From NCBI GenBank assembly GCA_021771915.1, contig JAETNY010000006.1:1-64000 (forward strand): a stretch of DNA of 64,000 nt, read 5' to 3'. The notes under the pieces were generated by a model that worked only from the letters and a program-made list of their open reading frames with translations, was not told where the DNA came from and ran no database searches. Of the stretch, positions 16,056 through 23,983 are shown in pieces. The DNA is from Bacillota bacterium (GTDB lineage: Bacteria > Bacillota > Dehalobacteriia > UBA4068 > UBA4997). Position numbers and translations under genes: made by a program. Numbering within the stretch: position 1 is the stretch's first letter; each line of letters opens with the position of its first letter.

Positions 16056-17152
16056 AACGCAAGTTGACTAACAGGGATTTGCACCTGCTGCAAAATCTTA
16101 AAATTTCCCGTCTGAACATCACAATGCGTTTTACCGCCCTGATTTTATTAGTTATTTTCTGCGCACATGTTATCATGTTCTGTCTGCTGAACATCATGCC
16201 GATAGATGAACTGCTGCTCTCTGAAAATCAGATTATTTTTATAACCGCCCTGGCAACGCTTATCAGCTGTATTATGATGGGATTGCTTTTCAGCAACATT
16301 TTTTACCGTTTGATTTTTGAACCGCTGCAAAATCTGCTCTCTGCAATACGTGAGGTTGGCCGGGGCAATTTTCAGGTTCGCCTGAACAGTAACGACAACA
16401 ATGAGATTGGTTTTCTGGCTAACGCCTTTAACCAAATGATTGAACAGCTGGGCGAGTTAGAAACTCTGCGCAACGATTTTATCGCCAATGTGTCGCATGA
16501 GTTCAAAACGCCGCTGGCCGCTATTCAGGGCTGCGCCGCTATTTTGCAGGACGATAACCTCTCGCCAGCAGAACGCCGCCAATACAGCGACCTGATTTAT
16601 AATTCTGCCAAACGCCTTTCCGTCCTCTCCAGCAATATTTTGGAACTTTCCCGACTTGAACATGGCGAAGTTGAAGTTAAAAAAGTTAACTTTTCTCTTG
16701 ATGAGCAGCTGCGTCAGGCGCTTTTGGTTCTGCAAATGGATTGGCAGCAGAAAAATATTGAATTAAATCTGGATTTGGACGAAGTGCATTATTATGGCAG
16801 CGAGGAACTTTTAATGCAGGTTTGGCTGAACCTGCTGGGCAACGCTATAAAATTCAGCAATGAGGGCGGCAATGTCAGCGTTATCCTGGAAAAACTGCCG
16901 AACGCCGTGGCCGTAACCGTGCAGGACGAGGGCATTGGCATGACGCCGGCAGCGCAAAGACACATCTTCGATAAATTTTATCAGGCAGATACAGCCCACA
17001 AAACCGAGGGTAACGGTCTGGGGCTGGCCATGGTGAAAAGAATATTAGAACTATTAGAAAGTAATATTGAAGTAGAAAGTATACCCGGTCAGGGAGCAAT
17101 CTTCACCGTATACCTGCCGGTAACCGCGGAACAAAAAAATACCGGCAATTAA
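16052..17152 (+). CDS. Sensor histidine kinase
   Basis: A 366-residue membrane kinase starting with GTG inside the regulator stop codon (GTGA). Two membrane helices (about residues 26-48 and 62-82) enclose a very short external loop of about 12 residues, so the sensor probably reads the membrane or a partner protein. A HAMP domain follows (PLQNLLSAIREVGRGNF), then the H-box FIANVSHEFKTPL with H149, and an ATPase domain with N (LLGNAIKFSN), G1 (VQDEGIGM) and G2 (GNGLGLAMVK) boxes. The tiny extracellular loop resembles intramembrane-sensing kinases paired with ABC exporters, which fits the neighbouring MacAB-like pump. Confidence 0.94.
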   Translation: MKRKLTNRDLHLLQNLKISRLNITMRFTALILLVIFCAHVIMFCLLNIMPIDELLLSENQIIFITALATLISCIMMGLLFSNIFYRLIFEPLQNLLSAIREVGRGNFQVRLNSNDNNEIGFLANAFNQMIEQLGELETLRNDFIANVSHEFKTPLAAIQGCAAILQDDNLSPAERRQYSDLIYNSAKRLSVLSSNILELSRLEHGEVEVKKVNFSLDEQLRQALLVLQMDWQQKNIELNLDLDEVHYYGSEELLMQVWLNLLGNAIKFSNEGGNVSVILEKLPNAVAVTVQDEGIGMTPAAQRHIFDKFYQADTAHKTEGNGLGLAMVKRILELLESNIEVESIPGQGAIFTVYLPVTAEQKNTGN

Positions 17153-17189
17153 ATGTCGCATAATTATAAGCGCCTGATTATAGAAAACC

Positions 17190-18029
17190 TCACTTTTCCG
17201 TTTTACGCTGCTGACAAAATATTTCCCGATAAGCCGCTGGAGTTAAACCAATAAAACGACTAAAATAATTGGTTAAATGACTTTGGTCAGCAAAACCTGT
17301 GCGCATGGCAGCCTCCAGTGGTGACACTCCTTGCGCCAATAGTTTCTTTGCAGCATTGATGCGGATATTTTCCAGATACCGATATGGCGTTAACCCTTTA
17401 TCTCTGGTAAAAGCGCGCAGCAAGGCAGATTTGCTCAGACCAACGCTTTGACAAATCTGCGCTAAACCGATGTGCTCGGCCAAATGCTGCTCCATAAAAG
17501 CACAGGCTTTATCAATCTCTTGACGACATTCCGGCACACGTTCAACAAAAGAATGTGCATATTTTTTGATAAACATATCAAGCAAAAACAGCCATTTTTC
17601 TTCCAATGCCAAACCGTTTTCGCCTTGCATAATCATTTCATGTAAAATGTGCAAATAAACACTAATTTCCTTATCATAAACTACATTCTGACTAAAGCCA
17701 GGTAACTCGCGCCGGCCGCTTATCTCCTCAGCCCAGTCCAACATAACCTGCTGACTGATATTAATACCACGATAAGCAAAAGCCTCCTGACCAAGCTGGA
17801 CACAGGCATGATTATCGCCCGGATTAAATAACAGAATATCACCCTTGTGCAAAGTGCAATTCTCCTGACGATTATCATTACAAAACAAACGACGCTGCCC
17901 GGACTCCACCAGCCCCAGCACATAATATTCATGAAAATGCCGTGGAAAGGCATGTGTTGTTCCCTGCAAATAATAACTTTCCAGCCCCAGTTCTTCGGCA
18001 TATACAACTTTCCGAACTTCTTTTTTCAT
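17190..18029 (-). CDS. AraC-family transcriptional regulator
   Basis: A 279-residue regulator with an N-terminal cupin sensor domain (FPRHFHEYYVLGLVESGQRR, then LHKGDILLFNPGDNHAC) and a C-terminal double helix-turn-helix (IGLAQICQSVGLSKSALLRAF and AAMRTGFADQSHLTNYFSRF, then GLTPAAYRE). Such proteins usually respond to small ligands such as sugars or aromatic compounds. No operon partner is adjacent; the two-component system converges on it. A copy of a dispersed 69-nt element lies 89-157 nt upstream of its start, with a TATAAT on the right strand, so that element may be part of its promoter or leader. Confidence 0.9.
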   Translation of the reverse strand: MKKEVRKVVYAEELGLESYYLQGTTHAFPRHFHEYYVLGLVESGQRRLFCNDNRQENCTLHKGDILLFNPGDNHACVQLGQEAFAYRGINISQQVMLDWAEEISGRRELPGFSQNVVYDKEISVYLHILHEMIMQGENGLALEEKWLFLLDMFIKKYAHSFVERVPECRQEIDKACAFMEQHLAEHIGLAQICQSVGLSKSALLRAFTRDKGLTPYRYLENIRINAAKKLLAQGVSPLEAAMRTGFADQSHLTNYFSRFIGLTPAAYREIFCQQRKTEK

Positions 18030-18117
18030 CTAAAATAAAGTCACCTTTCCCAGTCTATATATTTTATACCACAGGGACAACATTATTCTATTTTACCACA
18101 AAAAATTGCACTATGGC

Positions 18118-18186
18118 ATTTGTTCACAAAGGACTCTGCCAGCGCCCTTTGAAATTGGCAATCGCCTTTGCTTCCATTATATCACA
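18118..18186 (-). repeat. Dispersed 69-nt intergenic element, copy A
   Basis: 57 of 69 positions match 50777-50845 in the same orientation. Read on the minus strand the element starts with TGATATAATG (a -10-like hexamer), then CAAAGG...CCTTTG enclosing TGCCA...TGGCA, and ends TTGTGAACAAAT. AAGACA lies 17 nt before the TATAAT. It is upstream of the AraC-family gene and would form the first part of its leader. The rest of 18030-18287 is AT-rich with no gene. Confidence 0.7.
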
Positions 18187-18287
18187 CAAGCTATAAAATG
18201 TCTTGTAAAAAAACAGCCATATTACTTTGCCAAAGCAGACAAATATAATTTTTTCTGATAAATTTACAGCAATTTTGCTTTAAGGGC

Positions 18288-18316
18288 TTGACAAAACGAC
18301 CAGAATTTGCTATTAT
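18288..18316 (+). promoter_or_regulatory. Promoter of the tRNA-His/Gln/Leu cluster
   Basis: TTGACA (18288-18293), a 17-nt spacer and TATTAT (18311-18316), about 40 nt before the first tRNA. Confidence 0.85.
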
Positions 18317-18357
18317 AGTCCTTGCTAAATAGCTTCTATGCTTTTGGTAGCTGTTAT

Positions 18358-18434
18358 GGTGGATATGGCGAAGCGGTTAACGCACCGGATTGTGGCTCCG
18401 GCACGCATGGGTTCGATCCCCATTATCCACCCCA
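18358..18434 (+). tRNA. tRNA-His (anticodon GTG)
   Basis: Cloverleaf with acceptor GTGGATA/TATCCAC, anticodon stem CCGGA/TCCGG around TTGTGGC (anticodon GTG), and encoded CCA (18432-18434). The extra G-1 (18358) opposite C73 (18431), the histidine identity pair, is encoded. Confidence 0.95.
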
Positions 18435-18442
18435 TTTTTTTT

Positions 18443-18517
18443 TGGGGCGTCGCCAAGCGGTAAGGCAACGGGTTTTGGCTCCGTTATGCGTAGGTTCGAA
18501 TCCTGCCGCCCCAGCCA
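18443..18517 (+). tRNA. tRNA-Gln (anticodon TTG)
   Basis: Acceptor TGGGGCG/CGCCCCA with its weak first U-A pair typical of glutamine tRNAs, anticodon loop TTTTGGC (anticodon TTG), discriminator G and encoded CCA. It starts 8 nt after tRNA-His. Confidence 0.95.
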
Positions 18518-18557
18518 AAAGCCGGGCAGAAAATGCCCGGCTCTCTTTTTATTATAA

Positions 18558-18640
18558 GCGGACGTGGCGGAATTGGCAGACGCACCAGACTTAGGATCTG
18601 GCGAGCAATCGTGAGGGTTCAAGTCCCTCCGTCCGCACCA
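18558..18640 (+). tRNA. tRNA-Leu (anticodon TAG)
   Basis: An 83-nt class II tRNA with acceptor GCGGACG/CGTCCGC, anticodon stem CCAGA/TCTGG around CTTAGGA (anticodon TAG), a long variable arm, and encoded CCA at 18638-18640. Confidence 0.95.
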
Positions 18641-18690
18641 GATAATGCAAACTTGAACAAATGCTCTTTCTCAGGTTTGCCAAAACATTC

Positions 18691-18725
18691 AGGCCTGTCG
18701 ATTATAATAACCGACAGGCCTTTTG
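18691..18725 (+). terminator. Terminator of the tRNA cluster
   Basis: A perfect 10-bp stem AGGCCTGTCG/CGACAGGCCT (18691-18700 with 18712-18721) followed by TTTTG. Confidence 0.9.
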
Positions 18726-18784
18726 TGTGAACCATTTCAACCAGCCGTGCCCCTTAAGGCAGCGACTGGTTGATTTCATTAAAA

Positions 18785-19021
18785 CTAATCTTCCTCATCT
18801 TCTCTGATAACCAGCAAATCCTCAATGGAACTACCAAACTGACGACTTATATTATAGGCCAAGGATACAGATATGTTTTTATCAGTTGTCAGCAATTTGC
18901 GCACATATCTATCAGAAATATCAATTTCTTCTGCAAATTCTTCCTGCGTCAACTTCAATCTGCGTAATTCCTCAGCAAACTTTAAGTGATTTAACAGCGC
19001 CGTCTTTTTCTCTGTTTTCAT
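18785..19021 (-). CDS. Small XRE-family regulator
   Basis: A 78-residue DNA-binding protein, essentially one helix-turn-helix: HLKFAEELRRLKLTQEEFAEEIDISDRYVRKLLTTDKNISVSLAYNISRQF, ending SIEDLLVIREDEED. The ATG at 19021 has AAGGAG 9 nt upstream; the GTG nine bases earlier is too close to that site. It is monocistronic, between the tRNA cluster terminator and the ferredoxin-protein gene, which is divergent, so that gene is a candidate target. Confidence 0.88.
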   Translation of the reverse strand: MKTEKKTALLNHLKFAEELRRLKLTQEEFAEEIDISDRYVRKLLTTDKNISVSLAYNISRQFGSSIEDLLVIREDEED

Positions 19022-19202
19022 ATTCACCAACTCCTTCTACTATTAAACATAGAAGAAATAGGCAATTTGTGACAGGAATTATAGTACTTTTTTATCAAAA
19101 AGTTACAACTTTCAACAAAAAAACTTAATTTTCTCGCATAACAAAAAAAACACGAACCACTATACAAATCAGCAAAACATAAGCAATTATCAAAAAACTG
19201 TA

Positions 19203-19231
19203 TTGACTTTTAGCAAACATTATTGTATTGT
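19203..19231 (+). promoter_or_regulatory. Promoter of the EFR1-type gene
   Basis: TTGACT (19203-19208), a 17-nt spacer and TATTGT (19226-19231), 44 nt before the start codon. Confidence 0.5.
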
Positions 19232-19274
19232 TTATATATCGGATTCTTAATTTATTAAAAGAAAGGGATAAAAA

Positions 19275-20042
19275 ATGACTGTTTTCAATATCACATTCAG
19301 CCCCACCGGCGGCACCCAAAAGGCAGCCGATTTGTTCGCCAAATCGTTCGCCCCAGAATACGATAACATCAATCTTCTTGATTGCAAGCAGGATTTTTCC
19401 GCCTATACATTTAACCAGGAGGATACCTGTCTGGTTGCGGTGCCATCTTATGGCGGACGCGTTCCGGCGATTGCAGTATCTCGCTTGAGCCAGATGCAGG
19501 GAAATGGCGCAAACGCAATCCTGATTGTGGTTTATGGTAACCGGGCTTATGATGATACATTTGTCGAATTACAGGATACATTGAGCGACTGCGGCTTTAA
19601 TTGTATTGCCGCCGTAGCAGCGTTGGCTGAACATTCTATCATGCGTCAGTTTGCAGCCGGACGACCAGATGAAAATGGCGAAAAGGAACTGGCCGATTTT
19701 GCCCAGAAAATTCTGGCTAAAATACAGTCCGACGCTCCCACAACTCCCCTACTTCTGCCCGGCAATCGGCCGTATCGCAAATATGGCGGCGTACCCATGA
19801 AACCTATAACCAGTAAAGCCTGTAATCAATGCGGCGTTTGCGCGCGTGAATGTCCAGTTGGAGCAATTAATGCCGAAAATCCCTCGCAAACCAACACCGA
19901 AACCTGCATTTCCTGCATGCGCTGTCTGGCTGTCTGTCCACAAAATGCCCGGCATATCAGCAAAATGTTGCTCACTGCCGGCAGCCTGAAACTGAAATCC
20001 GCCTGCTCCGGCTACAAAAACAACGAATTATTTTTGCCCTGA
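19275..20042 (+). CDS. EFR1-type flavodoxin/ferredoxin protein
   Basis: A 255-residue soluble electron-transfer protein. The N-terminal half is flavodoxin-like, with the FMN phosphate loop FSPTGGTQKAA (residues 8-18) and PSYGGRVPAIAVSRL. The C-terminal part holds two 4Fe-4S clusters: CNQCGVCARECP and CISCMRCLAVCP. This domain order is typical of anaerobic Clostridia (EFrodoxin/EFR1 family), where the proteins carry electrons in unspecified reductive steps. The ribosome site AAAGGG lies before the ATG. The gene stands alone between two regulatory/tRNA units. Confidence 0.92.
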   Translation: MTVFNITFSPTGGTQKAADLFAKSFAPEYDNINLLDCKQDFSAYTFNQEDTCLVAVPSYGGRVPAIAVSRLSQMQGNGANAILIVVYGNRAYDDTFVELQDTLSDCGFNCIAAVAALAEHSIMRQFAAGRPDENGEKELADFAQKILAKIQSDAPTTPLLLPGNRPYRKYGGVPMKPITSKACNQCGVCARECPVGAINAENPSQTNTETCISCMRCLAVCPQNARHISKMLLTAGSLKLKSACSGYKNNELFLP

Positions 20043-20086
20043 CCGATAAAAATTTTTGACCGTTGAAAAAAATTTGCCAAAAACTA

Positions 20087-20115
20087 TTGCAAAATTGCTG
20101 ACAAAGTAGTATTAT
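20087..20115 (+). promoter_or_regulatory. Promoter of tRNA-Ala
   Basis: TTGCAA (20087-20092), a 17-nt spacer and TATTAT (20110-20115), 20 nt before the tRNA. Confidence 0.7.
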
Positions 20116-20135
20116 ATATCGTGTTAGAAATTTGT

Positions 20136-20211
20136 GGGCTTGTAGCTCAGCTGGGAGAGCGCTGCGTTCGCATCGCAGAGGCCGAGGGTTCAATCCCCTT
20201 CAAGTCCACCA
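20136..20211 (+). tRNA. tRNA-Ala (anticodon CGC)
   Basis: Acceptor GGGCTTG/CAAGTCC with the G3-U70 wobble that marks alanine tRNAs, anticodon stem CTGCG/CGCAG around TTCGCAT (anticodon CGC, reading GCG), T loop TTCAATC, and encoded CCA (20209-20211). Confidence 0.95.
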
Positions 20212-20231
20212 GCGATATTACAACACAAAAA

Positions 20232-20276
20232 AGAGCAAAGCGGAGATTAGGTATTATCCAATCTCCGCTTTACTCT
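20232..20276 (+). terminator. Long hairpin after tRNA-Ala
   Basis: GCAAAGCGGAGATT pairs with AATCTCCGCTTT and flanking AGAG/CTCT across a short loop. There is no T-tract of its own; it precedes a second hairpin that has one. Confidence 0.6.
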
Positions 20277-20282
20277 TGGTAA

Positions 20283-20327
20283 AAATATCCCTTATGCCTT
20301 TTTAACGGCGTAAGGGATATTTTTTTG
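20283..20327 (+). terminator. Rho-independent terminator before yqfC
   Basis: AAATATCCCTTATGCC (20283-20298) pairs with GGCGTAAGGGATATTT (20307-20322) with one G-T wobble, followed by a run of T to 20326. It belongs to the ATATCCC/GGGATAT stem group seen elsewhere in the window. Confidence 0.85.
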
Positions 20328-20382
20328 CCCAAGGCGCATATATATTATAGCCTGAAAATTTGCCAAAAGGGAGGGAAAAGCC

Positions 20383-20781
20383 TTGGCCGCCAGAAAAGCA
20401 AAAAAACGCCTGCTACATATGCAAAGTCTGTTCGCCGAAGCGCTGGAGGTACCGGAAGAACTGGCGCTGGATTTACCGCGCATCACGCTGCTTGGCAACA
20501 TCAGTCTGGAGGTGGAAAATCACAAGGGAATTATAAGTTATTCCGCCCGGGAGGTGCGGCTGCGCGTCAGCGACGGTTATCTGATTGCCCGTGGCAACGG
20601 CTTTAAACTGCGCAGTATCAGCAAAATGGACGCCACTCTGGAGGGAGAAATCAACAATCTGGCCATAGTTTTGGACGCCGACGCCGACAATGTGAATAAC
20701 AACTGGCTGAACCAGGAGGATTTGGCGGAACTGTTGCAGGAAGAATTAAGCGCAGAAAACGCGCAAAATACGGAGGAATAA
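20383..20781 (+). CDS. yqfC: Sporulation protein YqfC
   Basis: A 132-residue protein of the YqfC family, small proteins made in the mother cell during sporulation in Bacillus and usually encoded right before yqfD. The start is a TTG at 20383 behind AGGGAGGG. The core ITLLGNISLEVENHKGIISY and VRLRVSDGYLIARGNGFKL matches the family's beta-rich domain; the C-terminal 45 residues are acidic and Asn-rich and look disordered. It is followed by yqfD after 3 nt. Its molecular function is not known even in model organisms. Confidence 0.85.
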   Translation: MAARKAKKRLLHMQSLFAEALEVPEELALDLPRITLLGNISLEVENHKGIISYSAREVRLRVSDGYLIARGNGFKLRSISKMDATLEGEINNLAIVLDADADNVNNNWLNQEDLAELLQEELSAENAQNTEE

Positions 20782-20784
20782 GCC

Positions 20785-21966
20785 ATGTTAACCATATTTT
20801 TAGGCTGGCTGCGCGGCTTTGTGGTGCTACACATCAGCGGCGGCGGTCAGGAACGCCTGCTTAATCTGGCTTTGCAGCGCGATATTGATGTTTATGATAT
20901 TAACTGGCTGGCTGATGATTTGCTGGAGGTTAAAGCTGGCTGGCGCGAGGTCGGCCAACTGAAAAAAATCGCCAAAATCTGTGGCTGCAACCTGCAAACT
21001 CGCCGTAATCAGGGACTTCCCTTTGTATATCGCTATCTGCGCCGACGCAAAACACTGGCCGCCGGTTTGCTGCTTTTCGCGCTCGGTCTGCTGGGACTTT
21101 CCCAAGTTGTCTTTCAGGTACAGGTTCTGCCACAGGAAAGTCTAATGCAGCTGGATACACAAACCGTGCTACGGCAGGCTTCAGAATTGGGTATCAAGCC
21201 GGGCGCGCTTTGGCGGCGGCTGGATTTTGACCAGCTTGCGGAAGAACTTAAGCAGGATATAGAGGAGTTGTCCTGGGTATACATTGAACGTCAGGGTACT
21301 ATTTTGAATATTAAAATTGCCGAGCGCTCTATTTATCCGGAGGAACTGGAAAACGCTACCATCGGTGCAATATGGGCCAATCGTGACGCGCTGATTGAGG
21401 ACGTTTTGATAAAACACGGTCAGGCCATGGTGCAACACGGGGACACGGTACAAAAAGGCACATTGCTGGTATCCCCTCTGGCCGACGGCCGCGCTGACGC
21501 TATCGTTAAAGCGCGCGTCTGGTATGAGGGTTATGGCGAGGGGCCGCTGCGCGAAGAAATTGTGCAGGCCGCCGAGGAAAGCCGCCAGATTTACAGTCTG
21601 AGCAAGGGTGAGGCGCAGCTGCAAATCTGGGGTTGGCCGCCTAAAGCTGAGGGCGAAAATATGACGCTGGCCCGGGAGCATTTTACACGCGAATTGCCGC
21701 TGGATTGGCTAATCTCAAGCGAGCAGACCCCACCGTTAGAAGTGGAAGTTATCTGTGCGCAAACAGTTTTCTGGCGGCAAAACAGTGAGGAAGAAGCCAA
21801 AGCCCAGGCTATGGCGCAGGCCACCGCCAGCCTGCAAGCCCAGATTGCCGACCCAAACAGTCAGCTGTTGAATGAAGAAGTAACTTATCAACTGTTGGAA
21901 GGAGATGTTTGGGCAGCCACCGTGCGCTGGGAATGTATGGAGGAGATTGGCGAGCGCAAAAGATAG
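20785..21966 (+). CDS. yqfD: Sporulation protein YqfD
   Basis: A 393-residue membrane protein of the YqfD family, needed for normal sporulation in Bacillus. The N-terminal soluble part (FVVLHISGGGQERLLNLAL to about residue 85) is followed by one membrane helix (about 92-112) and a large extracytoplasmic domain containing LWRRLDFDQLAEELKQD, NATIGAIWANRDALIEDVLIKHG and the GDTVQKGTLLVSP element. GGAGGA precedes the ATG. Together with yqfC, ytaF and yunB it points to a spore-forming ancestry, though not all carriers sporulate. Confidence 0.92.
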   Translation: MLTIFLGWLRGFVVLHISGGGQERLLNLALQRDIDVYDINWLADDLLEVKAGWREVGQLKKIAKICGCNLQTRRNQGLPFVYRYLRRRKTLAAGLLLFALGLLGLSQVVFQVQVLPQESLMQLDTQTVLRQASELGIKPGALWRRLDFDQLAEELKQDIEELSWVYIERQGTILNIKIAERSIYPEELENATIGAIWANRDALIEDVLIKHGQAMVQHGDTVQKGTLLVSPLADGRADAIVKARVWYEGYGEGPLREEIVQAAEESRQIYSLSKGEAQLQIWGWPPKAEGENMTLAREHFTRELPLDWLISSEQTPPLEVEVICAQTVFWRQNSEEEAKAQAMAQATASLQAQIADPNSQLLNEEVTYQLLEGDVWAATVRWECMEEIGERKR

Positions 21967-21976
21967 CGTTTGGCTA

Positions 21977-22005
21977 TTGCATTTTTCTTCCGAATATGCT
22001 ATAAT
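21977..22005 (+). promoter_or_regulatory. Promoter of the que operon
   Basis: TTGCAT (21977-21982), a 17-nt spacer and TATAAT (22000-22005). The leader before queD is about 140 nt and contains the preQ1 riboswitch. Confidence 0.85.
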
Positions 22006-22033
22006 ATTATTTGTTATTTTGCGCCATACGCGC

Positions 22034-22107
22034 CGACAGTCGCAGCCCCTGTCGTTAAACAAAACATCTCGTAACGAGCAAAAGGGCTGTTTTAAAAGCC
22101 CTTTTTT
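22034..22107 (+). promoter_or_regulatory. preQ1-I riboswitch with terminator
   Basis: The aptamer has P1 CGACAG/CTGTCG (22034-22039 with 22049-22054), loop L1 TCGCAGCCC (22040-22048), and an A-rich tail TTAAACAAAACA (22055-22066). Loop and tail are almost those of the Thermoanaerobacter preQ1-I aptamer (UCGCAG in the loop, UUAACAAAACA tail). A terminator stem follows, AAAAGGGCT/AGCCCTTTT (22080-22088 with 22097-22105), running into T6. L1 CAGCCC (22043-22048) is complementary to GGGCTG (22084-22089) in the terminator's 5' arm. Ligand-free pairing could therefore prevent termination, and preQ1 binding would release the terminator, giving an OFF switch for queuosine-precursor synthesis. The mechanism is inference; the aptamer match is direct. 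Confidence 0.88.
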
Positions 22108-22153
22108 CTTTTGCCCCAAAATATTTTATTATGGAAAGAAAGTGATTTTATTC

Positions 22154-22585
22154 ATGTATAGTTTGCAAGCTGAAGCTAGCTTTGACGCCGCCCATTTTCT
22201 GGCCGGCCATGCCGACAAATGCCGCAACCTGCACGGCCACCGCTGGCTGGTGCGCGCGGAACTTTGCGCCCCTGACCTGCAAACGGCCGGCACTGAACGC
22301 AGTATGCTATTGGATTTTGCCAATTTTAAGCAAACATTAAAGCGGCTGGCCGCAGACCTTGACCACAAATTTATTTATGAACGCGGCAGCTTACAGCCCA
22401 GCACCATCGCCGCCCTGCAAGCCGAGGGTTTTGCGCTGGCTGAAATGCCTTTTCGACCCACGGCGGAGGAACTGGCACGCTGGTTTTATCAGGCACTGAC
22501 GGAACATGGATTAAAGCCGACAAGAGTTTGGCTTTATGAAACGCCGGAAAACTGCGCTTCTTATTTTGAGGAAGGCGGAGTTTAA
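22154..22585 (+). CDS. queD: 6-carboxytetrahydropterin synthase QueD
   Basis: Makes 6-carboxy-5,6,7,8-tetrahydropterin from dihydroneopterin triphosphate, the second step from GTP to preQ0. The 143-residue protein has the zinc ligands H14, H27 and H29 (FDAAHFLAGH, CRNLHGHRW) and catalytic C23, plus LLDFANFK and the C-terminal VWLYETPENCASY with the substrate-binding Glu. I use the ATG at 22154; a GTG at 22142 in frame, closer to GGAAAG, is the alternative. It is the first gene of queD-queE-queC-queF behind the preQ1 switch. Confidence 0.94.
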   Translation: MYSLQAEASFDAAHFLAGHADKCRNLHGHRWLVRAELCAPDLQTAGTERSMLLDFANFKQTLKRLAADLDHKFIYERGSLQPSTIAALQAEGFALAEMPFRPTAEELARWFYQALTEHGLKPTRVWLYETPENCASYFEEGGV

Positions 22586-22587
22586 TA

Positions 22588-23250
22588 ATGTATAATATTG
22601 CCGAAAAGTTTGTCAGTATCAACGGCGAGGGACAACGCGCCGGCCAGTTGGCGGTTTTTATCCGTTTTTTTGGCTGCAATCTGCGTTGCGCCTACTGCGA
22701 TACTGCTTGGGCGTGGGAGTTTGACCAACCCGGCGAGCGCCTGTCTGCTGACGAAATTTATCAGTTTATCAAGCAAAGTGGCGTTTTTAACGTCACCCTA
22801 ACCGGAGGCGAGCCACTTTTGCAGCCGGATATTCTGCCACTACTGCAACATCTGACGGCAGACCCCCAATTAAGCGTGGAAATTGAAACTAACGGCAGCC
22901 AACCACTGGCGGCTGTTTTGGCACTCCCTCTCCGCCCAATTTTGACGGTGGATTACAAACTGCCCGGCAGCGGCATGGAAAACCATATGCAGCCACAGGA
23001 GTTAACCCAACTAGACAAGCGCGACGTGGTTAAATTTGTCTGCGGCAGTCTGGACGATTTACAGCGTGCCGCCGAGATTATCCGCCAGCTGCTGCTTATC
23101 AGCAGCACCAACGTCTATTTAAGCCCAGTTTGGGGGCAAATTGCGCCGGCCGACATGGTGGAATTTATGAAACAGAACGCCCTGAACGGCGTCAATCTGC
23201 AACTGCAAATGCACAAATTTATCTGGCCGCCTGAAGCCAGAGGAGTATAA
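22588..23250 (+). CDS. queE: 7-carboxy-7-deazaguanine synthase QueE
   Basis: A radical SAM enzyme that converts 6-carboxytetrahydropterin to 7-carboxy-7-deazaguanine. The 220-residue sequence has the SAM-cluster motif C30-NLR-C34-AY-C37, the glycine-rich TLTGGEPLLQ, and the ending LQLQMHKFIW typical of QueE. It starts 2 nt after the queD stop. The tight packing supports operon membership and translational coupling. Confidence 0.95.
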   Translation: MYNIAEKFVSINGEGQRAGQLAVFIRFFGCNLRCAYCDTAWAWEFDQPGERLSADEIYQFIKQSGVFNVTLTGGEPLLQPDILPLLQHLTADPQLSVEIETNGSQPLAAVLALPLRPILTVDYKLPGSGMENHMQPQELTQLDKRDVVKFVCGSLDDLQRAAEIIRQLLLISSTNVYLSPVWGQIAPADMVEFMKQNALNGVNLQLQMHKFIWPPEARGV

Positions 23251-23278
23251 CTTAAGCAAAGTAAAGAGGTATTATAAT

Positions 23279-23983
23279 ATGAAAGCATTAGTTTTAGCGT
23301 CCGGCGGTGTGGACAGCACCACCTGTCTGGCTCTGGCCGTACAGCAATATGGCGCAGAAAATGTTCTGGCGCTCTCTCTGTTTTATGGCCAAAAGCACTA
23401 CAAAGAATTACAGGCCGCCCAGCAGGTTGCGGCCTATTATCAGACTCAGCATTTACAGCTGGATTTAAGCGATATTTTCAAATTTGGGGATAATGCACTG
23501 CTGGCCAACTCTGCACAGGAAATTCCTAAAACCAGCTACGCCGACCAGCTGGAGCAGCAAAACGGCCCGGTTAACACTTATGTACCGTTTCGCAACGGTC
23601 TGTTTATCTCTGCTGCCGCCAGCATTGCCATAGCACAGGATTGCAGTCTGCTCTATTACGGCGCACACCGCGACGATGCAGCCGGTGCCGCCTATCCGGA
23701 TTGCAGCGAGGAATTTCAACAGGCTATGGCCGAGGCTATCTGGCAGGGCAGCGGCGGCCAGCTGCGTCTGGAAGCGCCTTTTATCCAGGACACCAAAGCC
23801 GGCGTAGTCGCCAGAGGTTTGGCCTTACAGGTGCCATATCAACTAACCTGGAGCTGCTATGTGGGACAGGAATTGCCCTGCGGTATTTGCGGTACCTGCC
23901 GTGACCGCCTGGCCGCATTCCGCCAAAATGGCGTTGACGACCCTTTAATTTATCCACAAGCCGAACAGGAGGAAAATAAATGA
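23279..23983 (+). CDS. queC: 7-cyano-7-deazaguanine synthase QueC
   Basis: ATP-dependent conversion of 7-carboxy-7-deazaguanine to preQ0 with ammonia. The 234 residues have the PP-loop SGGVDSTT (8-15) and the four-cysteine zinc site in [18 protein letters not shown] near the C-terminus. AAAGAGG precedes the ATG, and the stop overlaps queF by four bases (ATGA). Confidence 0.96.
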   Translation: MKALVLASGGVDSTTCLALAVQQYGAENVLALSLFYGQKHYKELQAAQQVAAYYQTQHLQLDLSDIFKFGDNALLANSAQEIPKTSYADQLEQQNGPVNTYVPFRNGLFISAAASIAIAQDCSLLYYGAHRDDAAGAAYPDCSEEFQQAMAEAIWQGSGGQLRLEAPFIQDTKAGVVARGLALQVPYQLTWSCYVGQELPCGICGTCRDRLAAFRQNGVDDPLIYPQAEQEENK

